64,000 nt of DNA from Acinetobacter proteolyticus (GTDB lineage Bacteria > Pseudomonadota > Gammaproteobacteria > Pseudomonadales > Moraxellaceae): positions 1,499,554 to 1,563,553 of the forward strand of contig NZ_KB849179.1 of the NCBI RefSeq assembly GCF_000367945.1, given 5' to 3'. Both the position numbers and the translations under genes were made by a program. Below, in pieces: positions 28,362 through 37,700 of the stretch. Under the pieces are notes generated by a model that saw only the letters and a program-made list of their open reading frames with translations, was not told the DNA's origin and did no database searches. The stretch's first letter is position 1. Every line of letters begins with the position of its first letter.

Positions 28362-28960
28362 GAGGATGCCTCAAATTGATTTTCCAATTTATAGGTAAAT
28401 GCATAAAACTGATCCAAGTGTGGCTGATCCTTTAAACCCTCCCAACACGGTTGTAAATCATGCCAACCCAATCGAAATAGCTGCTCAATGGTTGGATCTA
28501 TGGCATCAAACACAGTATGAAGATTGTGTTGGAATCTAAAATAAGTATCGATTTGCTCAATGCATTGCCCAATATGAAAGAACAGGAAAATATCTTCTTG
28601 CTCCGCTTTTAGAATATCACAACAACTTTGTACTGAACTTTGAATTGCCAATCCATCTGCATGCGTATTTTTAATCAGATAATTGAGTTCAGCATAGGCC
28701 TGTGCCGTCAACAAACCTCTTAACTCCTGAATATTATCACGTGCAATCTCAAACTGGCTCAACAAAGAGTAAGGTTGCTGTCGGTCTAACATGAATCGGT
28801 TCAAGTTCTCTGCATCTTCAATATACAAACAAAGCGCTTGTGCAAATTTTAAGGCCTGCTGATCATCTACAAAAGGCAGTTGTTCTGCCACATAGGCAAT
28901 ACGAAATAAATAACGTCCTAACCAGTAAATATGTTGAGCACTTGAACTAAGTAAAAGCAT
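28358..28960 (-). CDS. Alpha-E domain protein (DUF403) of the Anbu operon, short form
   Basis: An all-helical protein of 200 residues. The opening LLSSSAQHIYWLGRYLFRIAYVAEQL matches the alpha-E signature (family members begin with an aa-xNLYWLGRYxERA pattern). Family members are usually near 300 residues, so this is a shortened, divergent copy; the frame is intact and both neighbours are in register, so I read it as functional. The family is always linked to the ATP-grasp and transglutaminase partners; its biochemical activity is unknown. Confidence 0.83.
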   Translation of the reverse strand: MLLLSSSAQHIYWLGRYLFRIAYVAEQLPFVDDQQALKFAQALCLYIEDAENLNRFMLDRQQPYSLLSQFEIARDNIQELRGLLTAQAYAELNYLIKNTHADGLAIQSSVQSCCDILKAEQEDIFLFFHIGQCIEQIDTYFRFQHNLHTVFDAIDPTIEQLFRLGWHDLQPCWEGLKDQPHLDQFYAFTYKLENQFEASS

Positions 28961-29027
28961 AAATTTCCTCCCTTTTCTTTATATCAATGCCACAGCTCAA
29001 CTTGCATTTAAGCTGTGGAAATACCGC

Positions 29028-30578
29028 TTAGGAACGTAAGCTTTCAACCACCCAGGTATCTTTAATTCCACCACCCTGAGAAGAGTTCACCACCAAAGAA
29101 CCCGCCTGCATAGCAACGCGGGTTAAACCGCCTGGTACAATTTCTGTTCGATAAGGAGAGCTAAGCACAAAAGGTCGTAGATCAATATGGCGTTCAGCAA
29201 CGCCTTCTGTTGTCATTGTTGGAGCGACTGAAAGAGCCAAAGTTGGTTGGGCAATATATAAATGTGGTGTTTCAATCAGCTTTTGTCTAAAACAATCAAT
29301 TTGTTGTTGATCTGCTTGCGGACCAATCAACATGCCGTAACCACCTGAACCTTGTGCTTCTTTAACCACTAGTTTTTCTAAATTAGTCAATACATAATCG
29401 AGTTGCTCAGCCTCTCGGCATTGATAGGTCGGCACATTATTTAAAATCGGGACTTCACTCAAATAAAATTGAATCATTTGATCAACATAAGGATAAATCG
29501 ACTTGTCATCTGCAACTCCAGTTCCTGGCGCATTGGCAATCACCACATTATGTTGTAGATAGGCAGACATGAGTCCGGGTACACCCAAAGTACTGTCAGG
29601 TCTAAAGCTGAGCGGATCAAGAAATTCATCATCAACACGGCGATAAATCACATCCACTTGCTGACGGCCACGGATAGTTTTGACAAAGACTTTCTCGTCT
29701 TCAACAAATAAATCCCGACTGGTCACTAGCGGCACATCCATTTCACGTGCTAGAAATGAATGCTCATAATAGGCACTGTTAAAACGTCCAGGCGTGAGCA
29801 CCACAATCAAAGGTCGATCAACATAGGCATTTTCTTCCAAAATTGCTCTTAACAGACTTGGATATTGCTCAATCCCTTGTAAATTATTGCTACTACATAA
29901 ATCTGGCATCAGTTTCTGGCTGATTTTGCGACTTTCCAGCATATAAGATACGCCCGATGGGGTGCGCAAATTATCTTCCAGTACAAAAAAATCACCTTGA
30001 CCATCACGAATGATATCAATCCCACTGATTTGCGAATAAACCTTGCCTTTAAGCTGATGTTTTAACATATGCGGCTGAAAAGCCTCATGGGCAATCACCT
30101 GTTCCGCGGGAATTAAACCTTCTTTTAAAATATGCTGACCATGATAGATATCATCTAAAAACAAGTTCAGGGCTTTTACTCGTTGTGCACAGCCTGTTGC
30201 GATTTTTTCCCATTGCTTCTTTTCAATCACACGTGGAATAAGGTCATACGGAATGGTTCGTTCTGCACCCTCCTGATCACCATAGACATTAAAGGTAATC
30301 CCTTGATAAAGAAAATGCTGTTTAGCTTGTGCTTCTAAAGTCTTTAAATCTTCAAGACTACGGATACTCAGCCATTGTTCAATTTTTTTCGATGCTTCAC
30401 CGTTAAAACTTTTATCATCTAACATTTCATTAAAAAATTCTGATTTCAATTGCTCAAATAGATTTGTACTTACATTGAGCTGGGGAATAAATGTAGACGT
30501 ATCAACGGGAACTGCTGGATTTGGCTCTGCTGCAAAATAATCTGTACTGATATGTAGGCTGTTCTCTTGTTCTGACAT
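29028..30578 (-). CDS. Circularly permuted ATP-grasp protein of the Anbu operon
   Basis: A 516-residue protein of the DUF404/DUF407 circularly permuted ATP-grasp type. Signatures are FNVYGDQEGAERTIPYDLIPR, ALNLFLDDIYHGQ, ISGIDIIRDGQGDFFVLEDNLRTPSG, DVIYRRVDDEFLDPL and KEAQGSGGYGMLIGP, the last being the nucleotide-binding Gly loop. It probably ligates an amine to an acyl group, making a peptide-like product. First gene of the four-gene operon; a WYL regulator reads away from it upstream. Confidence 0.92.
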   Translation of the reverse strand: MSEQENSLHISTDYFAAEPNPAVPVDTSTFIPQLNVSTNLFEQLKSEFFNEMLDDKSFNGEASKKIEQWLSIRSLEDLKTLEAQAKQHFLYQGITFNVYGDQEGAERTIPYDLIPRVIEKKQWEKIATGCAQRVKALNLFLDDIYHGQHILKEGLIPAEQVIAHEAFQPHMLKHQLKGKVYSQISGIDIIRDGQGDFFVLEDNLRTPSGVSYMLESRKISQKLMPDLCSSNNLQGIEQYPSLLRAILEENAYVDRPLIVVLTPGRFNSAYYEHSFLAREMDVPLVTSRDLFVEDEKVFVKTIRGRQQVDVIYRRVDDEFLDPLSFRPDSTLGVPGLMSAYLQHNVVIANAPGTGVADDKSIYPYVDQMIQFYLSEVPILNNVPTYQCREAEQLDYVLTNLEKLVVKEAQGSGGYGMLIGPQADQQQIDCFRQKLIETPHLYIAQPTLALSVAPTMTTEGVAERHIDLRPFVLSSPYRTEIVPGGLTRVAMQAGSLVVNSSQGGGIKDTWVVESLRS

Positions 30579-30700
30579 AGAAACCTCGTCTCATCATTTA
30601 TTTATATTTAAACAAAGCAATTTCAATGCCACTTATACAAATGGTCAAATTTCAACCAGTTTTAGAATCTTTAAGCAAAAATGTCCTCATTTCAGTCGTA

Positions 30701-30783
30701 AATACGTAATCTGGATCAGAGGGACTTGATAATTAAGGATAGTTTTTTTATTGTGTCTGCTTTAGACCATTGAATTACGTATT
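30701..30783. promoter_or_regulatory. 10-bp inverted repeat between the Anbu operon and WYL gene
   Basis: AATACGTAAT at 30701-30710 and its exact reverse complement ATTACGTATT at 30774-30783 flank a 63-bp interval. The right copy ends 6 bp before the WYL gene's ATG, so binding there could block its own translation or transcription. Candidate operator pair for the WYL regulator; not tested. Confidence 0.5.
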
Positions 30784-30789
30784 ACGCTT

Positions 30790-31800
30790 ATGTCATCCGT
30801 ACAAGAAAAAGAAACATCCAATAGCCTTTATCGCCAATGGCAAATTTTATCCCGCCTTTCAACTGGGAAATGGATGGGTACTCGTGAATTACAAGAAATA
30901 TTAGAGCGGGAAGGTATTGATATCAGCTTGCGTACCATTCAGCGCGATTTAAACCAGATTGCCCAACGCTTCCCAATTGAAAGCAACAAAACCGTACCAC
31001 AAGGCTGGCGTTGGCGCTCAGATGCACCGATTCAGAGCTTGCCACACATGACCAGTTCACAAGCCGTTACTTTTATGATGGTTGAAGAACATTTGCGTCA
31101 TTTACTTCCACCGAGTTTATTAGAAGAAATGACCCCTTGGTTTGATCTGGCCAAACGTAGCTTATCGACACAGAACAATGTCAGACAATGGATTAATCGT
31201 GTTCGTATTGTACCCGCAACTCAACCACTGATTCCGCCAGTCGTTGATAAACACGCGCAACAGGCGATTTACGAAGGTTTATTACAAGACAAACAGATCG
31301 AATGTATTTATCGTGCCCGAACCCATCAAGGCGAAGACAAGAGCTATATTCTCAATCCATTAGCCTTGGTTCAAAAAGGTGCAGTGATTTATTTAATCTG
31401 TACCCGTAATGATAAAACTGAAGTACAAACTTTTGCATTGCACCGCTTTAAGGCAGCAACAGTATTGGAAAGCCGTGCCTTACACCCTGTCAACTTTGAA
31501 ATTGATAATTATATTGAATCAGGTGCACTCGGATTCCGCGTGGACTATAACAAACCGACAGAGCAAATTCAGTTAAAACTGACCATGACAGAAAGTACAG
31601 CCAAAAGCTTCTACGAAAGCCAGCTCAGCAAAGATCAGATCATCCAACACTTGGAAGAGAATATTGTTGAGGTTTCTGCAACCGTTCCTTTTACCTCACA
31701 ACTAGTGTGGTGGCTCAGAAGCTTTGGTAAAAAAATGCTGAATATTGAACCTGCTGCAGTCTACAATGCTGTCAAAGAGATTGACGAACAGTCCCAATAA
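30790..31800 (+). CDS. WYL-domain transcriptional regulator
   Basis: A 336-residue regulator: N-terminal winged HTH (STGKWMGTRELQEILEREG, LRTIQRDLNQIAQ), then a ligand-sensing WYL domain (IECIYRARTHQGEDKSYILNPLALVQKGAV, shown in parts, IYLICTRND, FALHRFKAA) and the C-terminal WCX-like extension (LRSFGKKMLNIEPAA). WYL proteins often sense nucleic acids or small ligands and control DNA-damage or phage-defence genes. Divergent from the Anbu operon with 211 bp between, so it is a good candidate for its regulator. No clear ribosome site is visible. Confidence 0.9.
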   Translation: MSSVQEKETSNSLYRQWQILSRLSTGKWMGTRELQEILEREGIDISLRTIQRDLNQIAQRFPIESNKTVPQGWRWRSDAPIQSLPHMTSSQAVTFMMVEEHLRHLLPPSLLEEMTPWFDLAKRSLSTQNNVRQWINRVRIVPATQPLIPPVVDKHAQQAIYEGLLQDKQIECIYRARTHQGEDKSYILNPLALVQKGAVIYLICTRNDKTEVQTFALHRFKAATVLESRALHPVNFEIDNYIESGALGFRVDYNKPTEQIQLKLTMTESTAKSFYESQLSKDQIIQHLEENIVEVSATVPFTSQLVWWLRSFGKKMLNIEPAAVYNAVKEIDEQSQ

Positions 31801-31802
31801 AA

Positions 31803-31830
31803 AAGAGAACCTTTCGGTTCTCTTCGATTT
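31803..31830 (+). terminator. Terminator-like hairpin after WYL gene
   Basis: AAGAGAACC-TTTC-GGTTCTCTT, a 9-bp stem, then CGATTTTTAT; the T tract is weak. Confidence 0.65.
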
Positions 31831-32125
31831 TTATAAATTTTATTATCAAACACTCAGTATTATTTTTATTGTTTAAATGTTCAAACCAACCTCTCTCCCC
31901 GCCTTGATCAAAATTGGTTTGTACCTTTTTAAGCGCTTTGATTTAAATCAACATCGGCACGCTAATTCATAGCCATTGTAGCGGATTCTCTTTTTGGTCA
32001 TAGTTAAAACCCTCTTTGTTTGAACGTAAGGCTAATATAACGAGGATTATTTGGGCTGTGAAATAACAAAGATTGGAATCAAAAGCTGTTTTTTTGCTAT
32101 TGTTTATCTTGGAGTCAAGATCAGC
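31831..32125. other. Gene-free interval with an Anr/FNR-like palindrome
   Basis: No frame of 60 codons or more is open here. The only sharp feature is TTGAT-TTAA-ATCAA at 31938-31951, an exact match to the Anr/FNR consensus. I could not see a convincing -10 element at the expected distance on either strand. Confidence 0.5.
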
Positions 32126-32437
32126 TTAGTCTTTATCAGATAACAAAGCTTCAAAACGATACAAATGGGTAAAACGTCCCACCTGTATTTGATACTGATC
32201 AATCTGAGGCACCAAGCGTTGAAAATGTTCCGACTGGACATGCAAATCCAGTGCTTCACGATCAACCCATTCTTCAATGAAAACAAAATGCCCTTTATGT
32301 TTATGGTCATGATACAGATCATAGGCAATGCATCCTGTCTCGACTTTGGTTTTCTCAACAAGTTCTTGATAGAGCGGCAGTACCACATTGATATGTTCTG
32401 GTTGAATGAAATCTTCAGCAATCAGTTTTAACGTCAT
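32126..32437 (-). CDS. Quinol monooxygenase-like protein (ABM domain)
   Basis: A 103-residue protein with the ferredoxin-like antibiotic-biosynthesis-monooxygenase (ABM) fold of YgiN-type quinol monooxygenases. Signatures are LIAEDFIQPEHINVVLPLYQEL cut in two here, EKTKVETGCIAYDLYHDHKHKGHFVFIEEWVDREALDLHVQSEHF in pieces (GCIAYDLY, FVFIEEW, LDLHVQSEHF). The His before the closing residues is typical. Probably acts on quinols or hydroquinone-like toxic compounds. Convergent or free-standing, near purA; no clear operon partner. Confidence 0.85.
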   Translation of the reverse strand: MTLKLIAEDFIQPEHINVVLPLYQELVEKTKVETGCIAYDLYHDHKHKGHFVFIEEWVDREALDLHVQSEHFQRLVPQIDQYQIQVGRFTHLYRFEALLSDKD

Positions 32438-32470
32438 TTAACTCACTCTCCCTAAATATTTCCCATAAAA

Positions 32471-32500
32471 AAAGCTCTCAAATTCATGAGAGCTTTTTTA
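32471..32500 (-). terminator. Terminator of purA
   Basis: AAAGCTCTCA-AATTCA-TGAGAGCTTT, a 10-bp stem followed on the minus strand by a T tract. Confidence 0.9.
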
Positions 32501-32513
32501 TCATCTACTCAGC

Positions 32514-33848
<1,335 letters not shown>

Positions 33849-33892
33849 TCATGCTGTTAAAATTGGAAACCAAGTCTTAAATCACTTGGCAA

Positions 33893-35059
33893 TTAAATTT
33901 TTTCAATTACCCATTGCCCATTTTGAGACACCAACTGATGGGTCGCATATGGTACTGAGCTTAAATCATCATTACCCAACAACTGCACCACACGTGAACC
34001 TTGGCCACGCGCCTCTGCAATTGCATTTAATAAATCTTGATCATTCCCTTTTGGAGCAACCACAGTTTCAATTTCAACAAACTGTGTCGCGCCTAAGGCA
34101 TATAAATCACAACTAAATCCTGTTGCTGGACGTGCACGTCCAAAGTGTTCACCGATACCATCATAACGACCACCTTGAGCCAGTGGTGCTGCACGATTTG
34201 GTGCATAAATGGCATACATCAAACCTGTATGGTAGTGATAACTACGCAACTCCACTACATCGATGCCAACATTGAGGTCAGACCAACGCGATTGGATTTG
34301 TGCCAATGTCGATTTCAAGGCATCTAAAGCCGTTTTAAAGTCAACATCGTTTAAAATATCTTGGCTTAAATGTGCCTGTAATGCATCAAGATCACTTGCA
34401 TAACGACCTAATGCATAAAAATCCGTACCCATTACTAAATTTTGGGTGAACGCTTCCAGCTCTGGCAATGCTTTACGCTGATATAAATCAGAAAGTTCAC
34501 TTTCTGTATTTTTATTTAAGCCAGCATGCTTAACCAGACTACGGAATAAACCCACATGACCTAAGTCTAAGTGAGCCCCTTCTAAAGTATGGGTGTGCTC
34601 AATTAATGCGAGCATAACATTGATCATTTCAACATCGGCTTCGATGCTGTCATGACCATACAACTCTGCACCTAACTGTAATGGCGCACGTGTTGCATTA
34701 AAATTCTGTGGTTTGGTATGCAGTACTGAACCTGCATAGCAATATCGCGCCACACCTTCAATTGGTCGAACATGCGCATCAATACGTGCCACTTGCGGCG
34801 TCATATCCGCACGAACGCCGAGTAGACGACCTGAAAGCTGATCAATAACTTTGAAAGTGACTAAATCTAAATCTTGATTAGATTCTGAAAGTAGCGAGAG
34901 CGATTCGATGTATTCAATAAATGGCGTATACACCAATTGATAACCTCGAACTGCGAGGAAATCTAACGCTTCTCGACGCAAGGTTTCAACCACTTGCGCT
35001 TGTTCTGGCAATACATCTGCTACCCCGTCAGGGAGCAACCATGTCTCTGAAATGGCCAT
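33893..35059 (-). CDS. hisZ: ATP phosphoribosyltransferase regulatory subunit HisZ
   Basis: Histidyl-tRNA-synthetase-like paralogue that activates the short-form HisG in histidine synthesis. Motifs of class II synthetases are present (TWLLPDGVADVLPEQA, IEYIESLSLLSESNQDL, ADMTPQVARIDAHV) and the C-terminal anticodon-binding domain is absent, which separates it from HisS. 388 residues is right for HisZ. It precedes purA on the minus strand. Confidence 0.93.
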   Translation of the reverse strand: MAISETWLLPDGVADVLPEQAQVVETLRREALDFLAVRGYQLVYTPFIEYIESLSLLSESNQDLDLVTFKVIDQLSGRLLGVRADMTPQVARIDAHVRPIEGVARYCYAGSVLHTKPQNFNATRAPLQLGAELYGHDSIEADVEMINVMLALIEHTHTLEGAHLDLGHVGLFRSLVKHAGLNKNTESELSDLYQRKALPELEAFTQNLVMGTDFYALGRYASDLDALQAHLSQDILNDVDFKTALDALKSTLAQIQSRWSDLNVGIDVVELRSYHYHTGLMYAIYAPNRAAPLAQGGRYDGIGEHFGRARPATGFSCDLYALGATQFVEIETVVAPKGNDQDLLNAIAEARGQGSRVVQLLGNDDLSSVPYATHQLVSQNGQWVIEKI

Positions 35060-35110
35060 GTTCCAAACCTAAAATCTGTTCAATGTGGAAGCATCCACAC
35101 AAAAAGCAAC

Positions 35111-35131
35111 CACATAAAAAAATCGGGTGAA
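35111..35131 (-). terminator. Hairpin terminator upstream of hisZ
   Basis: AATCGGG-TGAATG-CCCGATT on the plus strand; read on the minus strand it ends in seven T residues, so it would stop transcripts coming from the right, before hisZ. Confidence 0.75.
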
Positions 35132-35477
35132 TGCCCGATTCAGCGTAGTGTAGCACGAAGATTTCTGTGATGCACCTTCGAATTTGAATAAATATTTATA
35201 GTTTAATGCCTTATTCACTTAATCATCGAGATGAAATTTATGAATAGATTCAATAAATTAAAACCACACACCAAGAGTATAAGCCCATGTTCTTATCGCT
35301 AAGAACTGCCTAACATCTGAACTATCGTCCTAGTTATAATTGATCAAGTTTGATTTTCTATAGCATTGATTACTAGGGGGTTAAACGCAAAAAAGCCTAT
35401 CCAAAATTCCGCGCCTCTTAAACAGCTATCACCCGAAATAAATGAAATACCCTAAAGTCCTGTTCTCCGCTTATATA
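35132..35477. other. Gene-free interval
   Basis: About 345 bp, AT-rich, with no frame of 60 codons. A small perfect stem GTTCTTA-TCGC-TAAGAAC lies at about 35289-35306. I see nothing else that can be named. Confidence 0.5.
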
Positions 35478-35984
35478 TTAAAAAATCACACATTCCATTT
35501 TTTGATTTCTTTCACCTGAACCAAGAGCCAAAGACTCCCATTCGGGTATAAACACAAAACTATGTCTAAAGTAAAAATTCACTGCTCGCTCATTTTTTGG
35601 AGATACACTTAATACAATCCTAGAGTACCCTTTAGAAACTGCTAAATTCTTAATTGCAGAAATCAGCAGATCGGCTACCCCTCTAGCACGGAACATAGGA
35701 TTAACCCACATAGCGATCACATTAAATTCATCTGCAGTGTTTTGAGTTCCACCAATAATACCAACTGCCTGTCCTTCTTTAATTGCTAAAATATATTGAT
35801 GTTGATTCTTGTGCGAGGCACGATTACGCCATTCTGACTCACTATATTTCTCTGCAGTGGCATAATTAACAGCTAAAACATTAGGACTATCCAATAGAGA
35901 TTCTAAACGAACAGTTTTAAGGATTTTCCAATCCTCCTCGGTGGTGAGACGAACAACTACCAATTCATCCAAGTTTTGGCTCAT
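35478..35984 (-). CDS. GNAT family N-acetyltransferase
   Basis: A 168-residue acetyltransferase (MSQNLDELVVVRLTTEEDW...). Motif A is FNVIAMWVNPMFRARGVADLLI, the acetyl-CoA loop RARGVA, and motif B is SPKNERAVNFYFRHSF. AGGTATTTT precedes the start. The substrate is unknown. It is separate in sequence from the GNAT protein at 5651. Its downstream hairpin at 35111 may be its terminator. Confidence 0.85.
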   Translation of the reverse strand: MSQNLDELVVVRLTTEEDWKILKTVRLESLLDSPNVLAVNYATAEKYSESEWRNRASHKNQHQYILAIKEGQAVGIIGGTQNTADEFNVIAMWVNPMFRARGVADLLISAIKNLAVSKGYSRIVLSVSPKNERAVNFYFRHSFVFIPEWESLALGSGERNQKMECVIF

Positions 35985-36048
35985 AAAATACCTCGAACTA
36001 ATCGCAAATCTGAATTTTTATAAAAGATTCTCAGAAATTAGCTTAGAT

Positions 36049-36363
36049 TTATTCAGTTCCTTTCCCACCTTTTACTACAATTTCTAGCAAATTCACCATT
36101 TCAACATTCTGTTTTTCTAAAGCGGCAATATTTGCCACCGTTCGATCTAAAACCTCTTGTTGTACATGCATCTTTTTGGCGAGATCTTGCATAATTTCCA
36201 AACTCTTTTTCAGATGTAGCTCTAGGTGTATAACCTTTTCTTCAAGATGTAGTACCTGACTATCTGAGTTTGGTACGTCTACGCTTTTAAACTGAAGCCA
36301 GAATAAAAAAGCCACCGCCATCAATAAAACAGCAATAAATCCCCAAATCAACATCAATGTCAT
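36049..36363 (-). CDS. Small membrane-anchored coiled-coil protein
   Basis: About 104 residues from the ATG at 36363 (MTLMLIWGFIAVLLMAVAF...), giving one N-terminal membrane helix followed by a coiled coil (VLHLEEKVIHLELHLKKSLEIM, KKMHVQQEVLDRTVANIAALEKQ). A start four codons earlier at 36375 is possible. No family name. Adjacent to the GAPDH-family gene upstream with a 39-bp gap, so perhaps cotranscribed. Confidence 0.65.
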   Translation of the reverse strand: MTLMLIWGFIAVLLMAVAFLFWLQFKSVDVPNSDSQVLHLEEKVIHLELHLKKSLEIMQDLAKKMHVQQEVLDRTVANIAALEKQNVEMVNLLEIVVKGGKGTE

Positions 36364-36402
36364 GCGACACCCCACATTATTTTTTATATCTTATTTAAAA
36401 TA

Positions 36403-37428
36403 TTAATCACAAAAAGTTTCACACAAATCTAGCAAGCGATTTGCATACCCCCATTCATTATCATACCACGCAAAAACTTTTGCTTGATGTCCCACCACCA
36501 TGGTTTGAGTTAAATCTACAATCAAAGAATAAGGTGAATGGTTAAAGTCACTTGACACCAGATCCTCATCTGTCACTTGCATTATCTGTGCATAGTCATA
36601 TTGCGCCGCTTTGCTCAAAACTTCATTGATTTTATGTACGGTAATCGGTGAATGCGAAACAAAAGTGAGATTAATGGCAGCCACATTAATGGTCGGTACA
36701 CGAATGGAATAACCATTGATCCGATCTTCCATTTTCGGCATGACCTGTTTCAATGCCCCTAAGGCACTCGATGTGGTTGGAATAATATTCTGCCCTGAGG
36801 CACGTGCGCGACGTAAATCTCGGTGCGCATGATCTAATACCGACTGATCTGCAGTGACCGCATGGATTTCTGTCATTAATGCGGTATCAATGCCAAAGGC
36901 ATCATCAATAATTTTGACCAACGGCACTAAAGCCTGTGTGGTACATGAGACACTAGAAATGATTTGATCTGTGGCCTTTACGTCATTGTGATTGACACCA
37001 TAGACAATCGCCGCGTCCACAGAATCAAAAGGCGCAGCACCAATAATCACACGCTTGGCACCAGCCTCAACATGGCGAGTCGCATCGGCGCGGGAGCGGA
37101 ATAGACCTGTGCATTCAAGTACCACATCAATGTGTAAGTCGGTCCAAGGCAATAATTCTGGCTGCGCCTGCTTAAAAACCTGTAGTTTTAACTGGCGTTG
37201 ATTGGACTGGATATTCAAAAAAATATGTTGATTTTCAATTTGAATTTCAACCTTTCCTGCAAAACGACCATGTGTGGTGTCGTATTTGAACAAGTGCACC
37301 AAGGTCTGCACATCAGCAATATCATTAATGGCAACAATATCAAACTGAAATTGCTTAGGACTCTCAAACCACGCACGTAATACATTCCGACCAATTCGAC
37401 CAAATCCATTGATAGCGATACGTTGCAT
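36403..37428 (-). CDS. GAPDH-family dehydrogenase (glyceraldehyde-3-P or erythrose-4-P)
   Basis: NAD(P)-linked phosphorylating aldehyde dehydrogenase of 341 residues. The Rossmann motif INGFGRIGRN (7-16), catalytic Cys in SSVSCTTQ (Cys162) and His in EIHAVTADQ (His189) are visible, as are DLRRARA, RVPTINVAAINLTF and WYDNEWGYANRL. The residue after CTT is Gln instead of the usual Asn. The DLRRARASGQ segment resembles erythrose-4-phosphate dehydrogenase (Epd) more than canonical GapA, so I leave the symbol empty. No glycolytic neighbours. Confidence 0.85.
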   Translation of the reverse strand: MQRIAINGFGRIGRNVLRAWFESPKQFQFDIVAINDIADVQTLVHLFKYDTTHGRFAGKVEIQIENQHIFLNIQSNQRQLKLQVFKQAQPELLPWTDLHIDVVLECTGLFRSRADATRHVEAGAKRVIIGAAPFDSVDAAIVYGVNHNDVKATDQIISSVSCTTQALVPLVKIIDDAFGIDTALMTEIHAVTADQSVLDHAHRDLRRARASGQNIIPTTSSALGALKQVMPKMEDRINGYSIRVPTINVAAINLTFVSHSPITVHKINEVLSKAAQYDYAQIMQVTDEDLVSSDFNHSPYSLIVDLTQTMVVGHQAKVFAWYDNEWGYANRLLDLCETFCD

Positions 37429-37549
37429 GTAGCGTCCTTATTCATAAAAACATCATCTTTTCTATGCTATATGGTAAAACATCAAGCACATTGTTGAATA
37501 TAGATTTTTAGCTTAAACACAGTTTTATATGATATTGCTTGTAAAATCG

Positions 37550-37578
37550 TTGGTGAGGCAGGTATTTTCCGTTATAAT
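37550..37578 (+). promoter_or_regulatory. Sigma-70 promoter of alaS
   Basis: TTGGTG (37550-37555), a 17-bp spacer and TATAAT (37573-37578). It yields a leader of about 115 nt before the alaS ATG. Confidence 0.72.
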
Positions 37579-37700
37579 TTAGCACTTTTAAAATCTATGC
37601 CACGCACTGGGTTCGATTGTAGAACGTTAGATACAATGTACCTTGTTGCATATAGCCAAATTCAAAATTATGGAGTGTCTTGGTTGTGAGTACTCGCTTT

